From a bacterium (GTDB lineage: Bacteria > UBA9089 > CG2-30-40-21 > SBAY01), in contig JBFLYA010000017.1 of the NCBI GenBank assembly GCA_040757115.1, positions 1 to 31,731 on the forward strand: DNA of 31,731 nt, written 5' to 3'; not shown here. Below: more notes on the stretch, generated by a model. It ran no database searches and had not been told where the DNA came from. It worked only from the letters and a program-made list of their open reading frames with translations. The first letter of the stretch is position 1.

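Overview
The window is dominated by one gene. A plus-strand reading frame opens at 2274 and stays open to the last base (31731), so at least 9,819 residues of a single secreted protein are present and its 3' end lies outside the window. The protein looks like a giant extracellular or cell-surface repeat protein, of roughly 1 MDa in the visible part alone. No in-frame stop was met on reading it, and every repeat boundary that could be indexed falls in the same frame.

Layout. 1-239: non-coding, with short hairpins. 232-476: a MITE-like inverted-repeat element flanked by a perfect 9-bp direct repeat. 492-917: a small four-helix membrane protein of unknown function. 918-1174: non-coding, with short repeat fragments. 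1175-2007: an overlapping gene pair encoding a MNT-type minimal nucleotidyltransferase and a HepT-like HEPN protein, which looks like a type VII toxin-antitoxin module. 2008-2273: non-coding, rich in palindromes. 2274 to the end: the giant gene.

Giant protein, N to C: a signal peptide; a duplicated N-terminal module; a DUF11-like domain; a Kre9/KNH-like domain; one Ig-like domain; 39 tandem copies of a roughly 183-residue unit that I cannot assign to a named family (4200-25643); then about 21 shorter Ig-like modules of 90-110 residues running off the window. Many of the 39 units carry an Asp/Asn/Gly loop that resembles a calcium-binding site. Two levels of larger duplication are visible: a near-identical three-unit block (17784-19415 and 19416-21053), and an A-B-C module triplet in the Ig-like tail (28533-30593).

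Organism. The sequence is moderately AT-rich and bacterial: there are Shine-Dalgarno sites, a Sec-type signal peptide and a HEPN/MNT pair. Intergenic DNA littered with short recurrent palindromic pieces, next to a giant beta-rich surface gene, recalls uncultivated lineages known mostly from metagenomes (Omnitrophota-like and similar candidate phyla). That placement is inference only, as no phylogenetic marker gene is present. The three small genes show no evident functional link to the giant gene.
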